A stretch of DNA of 37,222 nt from JAYPEY01 sp964519245. Lineage in GTDB: Bacteria > Verrucomicrobiota > Verrucomicrobiia > Limisphaerales > JAYPEY01. The stretch is taken from positions 1 through 37,222 of the forward strand of contig CAZFLK010000042.1 of assembly GCA_964519245.1 (NCBI GenBank), given 5' to 3'. The notes beneath the pieces were generated by a model. That model saw only the letters and a list, made by a program, of their open reading frames with translations, was not told where the DNA came from and ran no database searches. A program made the translations under genes and the position numbers. The stretch's first letter is position 1. Every line of letters begins with the position of its first letter. Positions 32,944 to 37,222 of this stretch are shown piece after piece.

Positions 32944-35139
32944 CTACCTCTCCGTCTCCTCGCCGTCCCCCTGGTAGACAATGAATTCGCCCGTTTCCGA
33001 CAGCAATGTCGCGGTCACAAAAATCAACAGGTACCTGGGTTTGTCGACCTCCGTTCGTTTGCGAAACGCCGCGCCGATCAACGGAATGTTGCCCAACACC
33101 GGCACGGACTCCACAAAGGTAAGTTGATCTCGCTCCAACACGCCCCCCATCACCACGGTCTGCCCGGATTTGACGACCACGCGGGTCTCGATCTCCTGGG
33201 TCCGCGATTCCGGCAGCCGGATGTCAAAGGAGCTGATCACATTGCCCGCCACATCCCGATCCGTAACCGTGGCGAACGTGACCAGTTTCACCTCCTGGTT
33301 CACCTCCGGATGCAGCGCCAGCAGGATGCTCTCGCCGTCCCCGCCGATACTGGCCACCACGTCCAATGCGACGCCCGCCGTCACGGAAACCGGTTTGCCG
33401 GTCGGCACCAGCGAGGAGGCGGTCGACCGCTCTGTCACCTGCTGACTGACCGAATACTCCTCGTAGTAATACTGGACCTTGCCGTCGCTGATCCGGGCGG
33501 GACGATTGTTCATCAGAGTCAATCGAGGCGCGCTCAGCGTCTGGCTCTCGCCGCTCTGCTCCAGCGCGGTGAGGGTCAGCGAAAGGTTGTCCCGACCAAG
33601 AATGCCGGCAAACGTCTCCTCCAACCCCAGTCCCACCGCCGCGTCCGGGTCCAGCAGTTCGGTAAAATCCTTCACCTGGGACCGGCCCGGGCCGCGCCCG
33701 GTTTCCCAGGATGCCCCCAACTGCTGGAAGATCGCCTCCGTCACAGTCACAAACCGCGCCTCGATGAAGACCTGTTGAATCGGCTTGTCGAACTCCTCAA
33801 TGATCTTCTCCATGACGTCCAACTCCTCTGGCCGCCCTCGCGCAACAATCAGGTTGCGCTCATAGTCGATCATATACTCCGACCCCTTGAAAAACTGCTT
33901 GATCGCCGTTTCGATCGCCGGTTCCTCGGGCGCGCCGTCCTGCACGAACTTCTCGATCTTCTGTTTCTCCGTCACCGTGGTCACTCCCTTGGCCGTGACC
34001 GAGGTCCGGTCCACCTCGCTGACGCCAAACTGCGCCGGCACGACGAACCCCTTGTTCAACCGGTAGAAACGCGTCTCTTCCAACAGATTCGTCTGCGAAC
34101 CGTCAACCACCCAGACCAGGTCGTCGCTGACCTGGAAATGCACGTCCAGGTTGCGCGAGACATACTTGAGAAACTCCTCCAACCGGACATCCGCCATATT
34201 GACGCTCAGTTTCTTGGCAAAGGCCGGCAGGGTCTTGTCGGCAATGAAATTCACTCCCTCCGCCTCGCCGATGTCGAAGATGATCGACTCCAGCGAAACG
34301 TCATCCAGGACGACCGACACCCGCCTGTCCAACGCCGCCGACATCCTTCCCTCTCTCGAATCCGCCGGAAACATGGGCCCCTTGCGGATGACTTTCTTGC
34401 CAAAACTCTCCGGCACGAGCGGGGTCGCCTCCAGGGCCTGGATCGCGTCACGCAAATCCTTCCTCGGCGGCAGCCCCCGATCCTTCTGCTCGTTCAGGAG
34501 ATCCATGACACTCGGATTGAACGCCGAATTCTTGGCTTCAATCTCGCGAATCCGATCCTCCAACGCCGCAGACCGCCGAACCTGCCGTTGCTTGGACACC
34601 CAGCTGAACAGTCGCTCCGCCGAAAGATCGTCCGGGGCCTGCGAAACCAACTCCGCGGCCTTGCGCTCCGCCTCCTCCCACTTGCCCGCTTCGGCCAGGG
34701 AAAAGACCTCCCGGATTGACGCATCATATTCCCCGGAATAGGCGATCGGCGGGGCGTCCTTCAGCCGAGCCGCCTCGCGCCGGGACGCGCCCCGACCGCT
34801 GACCACCGGAGCCGCCTTGGACTCCTCCATTTTGCTCGTCGCTTCCAGCGCCCGCCGGGCGTCGCGATTGTCCCGGGCCCAGTCGCGCAGACGCGCTGCC
34901 TCGGCGTCGCCCGGGCGTTGGGCCGTCAGGTCTTCCGCCTTGAGCGTCGCCAACTCCCAACGATTCTCCCGCGCCAGGGCCAGGATCCGCTCCGTTTCGG
35001 CATCCAACACCCCTCCATCCGCGGACACCGGGACGCCCCCCGCAACCTCCGGCGTCGAAGCATTCCGGCTGCTGCGACACCCCGCCGCCAGCATCGCCAA
35101 GACCGCGCTCATTCCGACTAATGCAGTCCAATTACGCAT
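32944..35139 (-). CDS. secretin (PilQ/GspD-type outer-membrane pore)
   Basis: 731 codons from the ATG at 35139, which has GGAAG about 7 bases upstream; 82 further codons of open frame upstream lie in repeat-rich intergenic sequence and are rejected. The signal peptide ends in a lipobox (LAMLAAGC), so it is a lipoprotein. Residues about 30-250 are helical, repeat-like (ALARENRWELATLKAEDL, FSLAEAGKWEEAERKAAEL) and resemble TPR units. An STN/N0-like domain and an N1-type domain follow, then the secretin domain with the V-P-V-L-G-N-I-P-L-I-G signature near the C-terminus. It forms the outer-membrane gate for the pilus or secretion machine and is the first gene of the operon. Confidence 0.93.
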   Translation of the reverse strand: MRNWTALVGMSAVLAMLAAGCRSSRNASTPEVAGGVPVSADGGVLDAETERILALARENRWELATLKAEDLTAQRPGDAEAARLRDWARDNRDARRALEATSKMEESKAAPVVSGRGASRREAARLKDAPPIAYSGEYDASIREVFSLAEAGKWEEAERKAAELVSQAPDDLSAERLFSWVSKQRQVRRSAALEDRIREIEAKNSAFNPSVMDLLNEQKDRGLPPRKDLRDAIQALEATPLVPESFGKKVIRKGPMFPADSREGRMSAALDRRVSVVLDDVSLESIIFDIGEAEGVNFIADKTLPAFAKKLSVNMADVRLEEFLKYVSRNLDVHFQVSDDLVWVVDGSQTNLLEETRFYRLNKGFVVPAQFGVSEVDRTSVTAKGVTTVTEKQKIEKFVQDGAPEEPAIETAIKQFFKGSEYMIDYERNLIVARGRPEELDVMEKIIEEFDKPIQQVFIEARFVTVTEAIFQQLGASWETGRGPGRSQVKDFTELLDPDAAVGLGLEETFAGILGRDNLSLTLTALEQSGESQTLSAPRLTLMNNRPARISDGKVQYYYEEYSVSQQVTERSTASSLVPTGKPVSVTAGVALDVVASIGGDGESILLALHPEVNQEVKLVTFATVTDRDVAGNVISSFDIRLPESRTQEIETRVVVKSGQTVVMGGVLERDQLTFVESVPVLGNIPLIGAAFRKRTEVDKPRYLLIFVTATLLSETGEFIVYQGDGEETER

Positions 35140-35307
35140 AAATTTCTTCCGACGTTCTCCGCACATGGTGAATTCACAGGAGTAGACCAGTCCACAGGCC
35201 AAATTCAAAGGAAAGAAAAGCGACCGGCGCCCCCCGCGGGCTTCTGTGATGGTGACATGATCGAAGAATTGCCGAGGAGTTGGAGAAAGTGGGAGGCAAC
35301 CTCCCCG

Positions 35308-35338
35308 AGGAGCGGTGACATTCCTGTCGCCATCGGCC
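35308..35338 (+). repeat. dispersed repeat, copy 1
   Basis: Core AGGAGCGG-y-GACATTCCTGTCGCC followed by a TCGGCC end. Identical to copy 2 (inverted, 35414-35444) except for 2 of about 30 positions; copy 3 lies at 36988. Confidence 0.85.
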
Positions 35339-35413
35339 CGGAACGGGATACAGCCGATCAAGGGAAAAACTTCCACCGCAAGCAACTCCGCCCCCTCACC
35401 TCAACCTCTGCGA

Positions 35414-35444
35414 GGCCGACGGCGACAGGAATGTCGCCGCTCCT
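35414..35444 (-). repeat. dispersed repeat, copy 2 (inverted)
   Basis: Faces copy 1 across about 75 bases, so the transcript could form a long hairpin with a stem of about 30 base pairs. Located between the DUF1501 stop and the pilus-like operon. Confidence 0.85.
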
Positions 35445-35447
35445 GGG

Positions 35448-36947
35448 TCAAGTCAACATCCCCTCCAACACATGGCCATGCACATCGGTCAACCGTCGTT
35501 CCAAGCCATTGTGTCGAAAAGTGAGCCGCTCATGGTCCAGACCAAGCAGATGAAGAATGGTCGCATTGAGATCGTAGACCGACGACACATCCTGAACCGC
35601 CTTGTAGCCGATCTCATCGGTGGCTCCAAAACTAACGCCGCGCTTCACCCCGGCGCCACAGAGCCAGGCCGTAAAGCCGCCAGGATTGTGATCGCGCCCC
35701 TTGGCGCCCTTCTGAAACATCGGCATGCGGCCAAACTCCGTGCACCAGACGACCAGGGTGTCCTCCAACATCCCCCGCTGTTTGAGATCCTTGATGAGCG
35801 CCGCCGCCGGTTGGTCCAGGACGGGCCCGTGCACGTCGTATTGTTCCCGCAGCTTCTGATGCCCGTCCCAGTTCAACCTGCCTCCCGTGGCGTAGGCCCC
35901 GTTGAACAACTGCACGAAGCGCACACCGTTCTCCAGCAACCGCCGCGCGAGGATCGCGTTCTTCGCGAAGGACGCCTTGGTCTCGTTCTTGGTGTCATCC
36001 GCCCCATACATCTTCAAAATGTGCGCCGGCTCGGTGGACAGGTCGCTGATGCGGGGAACAGACAACTGCATGCGCGCCGCCAGTTCATAGCTCGCGATGC
36101 GGGCCGCCAACCCTCCGTCGCCGGGATTGCGGTCCAGGTGCTCGTCGTTGATCAACTTCAACAGATCTCGCGCGGAACGATCCGCGGCCGCGCCGACGCC
36201 TGAAGGCGGCGCCAGATTGCCGATGGGTTTGTCCGAATTGAACGGCGTGCCCTGAAAGACCGCCGGCAGGAATCCGGGGCCCCAGTTGTTCACGCTCGCC
36301 TGCGGCACGCCGCGCGGATCGGGAATCGCCACGAAGGCCGGCAATTCCTGGTTCTCCGTCCCCAAGGCATAGGTCACCCACGCGCCGATGCTGGGGAACC
36401 CGTCCAGCACAAAGCCCGTCGACAGGAAATTCTCCGCCGGCCCGTGCGTGTTGGACTTGCTGGTGAGCGAATGGACGAAGGCAAATTCATCCGAAAGCGC
36501 GCCCAAGTGCGGCAGCATGTCCGAAACATATTTCCCGGTCTGGCCATGGGGACGAAACTCATACTGCGGTCGCGCCAGGTTTCCAGCCGGCCCTTGAAAC
36601 GTCACCGAAGGCCCTCCCTCCAACGCCATCCCGTCCCGCTTGATCAACTCGGGCTTGTAGTCGAAGGACTCCAAGTTGCTGCAGGCGCCAGCGCAGAAGA
36701 TGACGACCACGTTCTTCGCCTTCGCCGGATAATGCGGATCGCGCGGCCAATGCGGACGCGCCGGATCGACGGTCGGGCGAATCGAGACGCTGGAAGCCTC
36801 GGCCGAGGATGACAGCAGCCCGTCCTTGGATAAGAGATCCATCAACGCGATGGAACCCAGGCCCAAGCCTGTGCGTCCCAGAAAATCGCGGCGGTCGAGG
36901 AATTGGCGCCCGGCGTGGGTGAGGTCGTTTTGGCTTGGCGAATTCAT
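35448..36947 (-). CDS. DUF1501 protein, Tat-exported (sulfatase/alkaline phosphatase-like fold)
   Basis: 499 codons. A twin-arginine signal is present at the N-terminus (R-R-D-F-L-G-R-T-G-L-G-L-G, about residues 19-31). The body shows DUF1501 hallmarks: VVVIFCAGACSNLESFDYKPEL, SKSNTHGPAENF, LVVWCTEFGRMP and KGRDHNPGGF, with the metal-binding-type His and Asp/Glu residues of the alkaline phosphatase superfamily. These proteins are abundant in Planctomycetes and Verrucomicrobia and are nearly always paired with a DUF1549/DUF1553 (PSD1) cytochrome-like protein; the end of such a gene lies directly upstream here. The substrate is unknown, with polysaccharide or sulfate-ester metabolism suspected. 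Confidence 0.93.
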   Translation of the reverse strand: MNSPSQNDLTHAGRQFLDRRDFLGRTGLGLGSIALMDLLSKDGLLSSSAEASSVSIRPTVDPARPHWPRDPHYPAKAKNVVVIFCAGACSNLESFDYKPELIKRDGMALEGGPSVTFQGPAGNLARPQYEFRPHGQTGKYVSDMLPHLGALSDEFAFVHSLTSKSNTHGPAENFLSTGFVLDGFPSIGAWVTYALGTENQELPAFVAIPDPRGVPQASVNNWGPGFLPAVFQGTPFNSDKPIGNLAPPSGVGAAADRSARDLLKLINDEHLDRNPGDGGLAARIASYELAARMQLSVPRISDLSTEPAHILKMYGADDTKNETKASFAKNAILARRLLENGVRFVQLFNGAYATGGRLNWDGHQKLREQYDVHGPVLDQPAAALIKDLKQRGMLEDTLVVWCTEFGRMPMFQKGAKGRDHNPGGFTAWLCGAGVKRGVSFGATDEIGYKAVQDVSSVYDLNATILHLLGLDHERLTFRHNGLERRLTDVHGHVLEGMLT

Positions 36948-36987
36948 CGGGCGTTATTCCATGAAAAACTGTCTGCGCCATCACCCA

Positions 36988-37018
36988 AGGAGCGGCGGCA
37001 TTCCTGTCGCCGTTGCGC
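36988..37018 (+). repeat. dispersed repeat, copy 3
   Basis: Same core as copies 1 and 2 (AGGAGCGGCG-r-CATTCCTGTCGCC), in the 223-base gap between the DUF1553 and DUF1501 genes. Confidence 0.8.
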
Positions 37019-37170
37019 CAAAGGGGCGACCATAGGGGCAGGAACGACCAATCCACCCAAACAATCCGCTGCGCTCTCCCCGATCAACGCCGCGGCGCCT
37101 GCTGCGCTGGCAGGGCGACAGAAAAATCGCCCCTCCTTCAATTCCCTCGTCCACACTAACGCTTGGTCAT

Positions 37171-37222
37171 TCACGGCAGAAACAGGAACTCATTCGAATT
37201 GAACAGCGCCCGGCACAGGGTA
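37171..37222 (-). CDS. DUF1553/PSD1 protein (C-terminal end only)
   Basis: The last 16 codons and the stop (TGA at 37171-37173) are in the window: T-L-C-R-A-L-F-N-S-N-E-F-L-F-L-P. The R-A-L-x-N-x-N-E-F-x-F pattern is the conserved end of DUF1553 (PSD1) proteins, and the DUF1501 gene follows on the same strand, as it does in most such pairs. Too short for anything more. Confidence 0.75.
   Translation of the reverse strand, partial: TLCRALFNSNEFLFLP

Larger units (their letters stand above)
35140..35447. other. intergenic region with promoter space and repeats
   Basis: 308 bases between the secretin gene and the stop of the DUF1501 gene, both minus strand. It must hold the promoter of the pilus-like operon, but no convincing -35/-10 pair was identified. 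Its right half (35308-35444) is an inverted pair of dispersed repeat copies. Confidence 0.6.

Noticed and set aside
32788..34719. 643-codon plus-strand open frame opposite the secretin and PilM genes
   Set aside because: Antisense shadow; the secretin on the other strand has complete family signatures.
1..37222. CRISPR array
   Set aside because: No regularly spaced direct repeats were seen; the repeats found are palindromic or dispersed.

Overview
The window most likely comes from a GC-rich member of the Verrucomicrobiota (PVC superphylum). The evidence is the combination of a DUF1501/DUF1553 gene pair, a type IV pilus-like locus laid out like Akkermansia Amuc_1098-1102 (secretin, PilM, PilO-like, small PilP-like, PilB), a MoxR/DUF58/BatA/VWA cluster, and intergenic fold-back repeats. 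This placement is inference; no rRNA or marker gene is present.

Layout. Positions 1-3434 hold the end of a HAD phosphatase (GmhB-like), a secreted protein of unknown function, a GT9 glycosyltransferase (heptosyltransferase type), a metallophosphoesterase and an acylphosphatase. Positions 3550-16795 hold a long minus-strand cluster. Its order of transcription is FmdB zinc ribbon, coiled-coil DUF4175-like protein, MoxR ATPase, DUF58, BatA-like VWA protein, an iron-type ABC substrate-binding protein, an ABC permease fused to an NHL beta-propeller, and a large VWA/GATase-like membrane protein. Several of its gaps carry different fold-back repeats. Positions 16905-19587 hold a plus-strand arsR-arsD-arsA operon that encodes no arsenite permease.

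Positions 19643-27482 look like a small genomic island. A complete tRNA-Ser(CGA) gene sits at the right end. A copy of its 3' end (26 of 27 bases identical, same orientation) sits at the left end, just after arsA. The segment between is about 7.7 kb. Its left edge holds decayed genes: an XRE helix-turn-helix remnant and a truncated small protein. The rest is one minus-strand operon: a Cys-rich exported protein, a HlyD-type adaptor, a LolD/MacB-type ATPase, two different FtsX/MacB-type permeases, a lipoprotein with an unusual four-cysteine module, and a TolC/NodT-type outer-membrane factor. Together they would form an envelope-spanning ABC exporter. Metal or thiol-related cargo is inferred from the cysteines and the ars neighbour. 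No integrase remains.

Positions 27551-35139 hold one unknown gene and the pilus-like operon, which includes a PilM-PilN-type fusion; two of its genes carry G9 tracts. Positions 35308-37222 hold three copies of a dispersed repeat, a DUF1501 gene and the last codons of a DUF1553 (PSD1) gene.

The two most unusual items are the tRNA-bounded exporter island with its cysteine-module lipoprotein, and the ABC permease-NHL propeller fusion embedded in the MoxR/VWA cluster.
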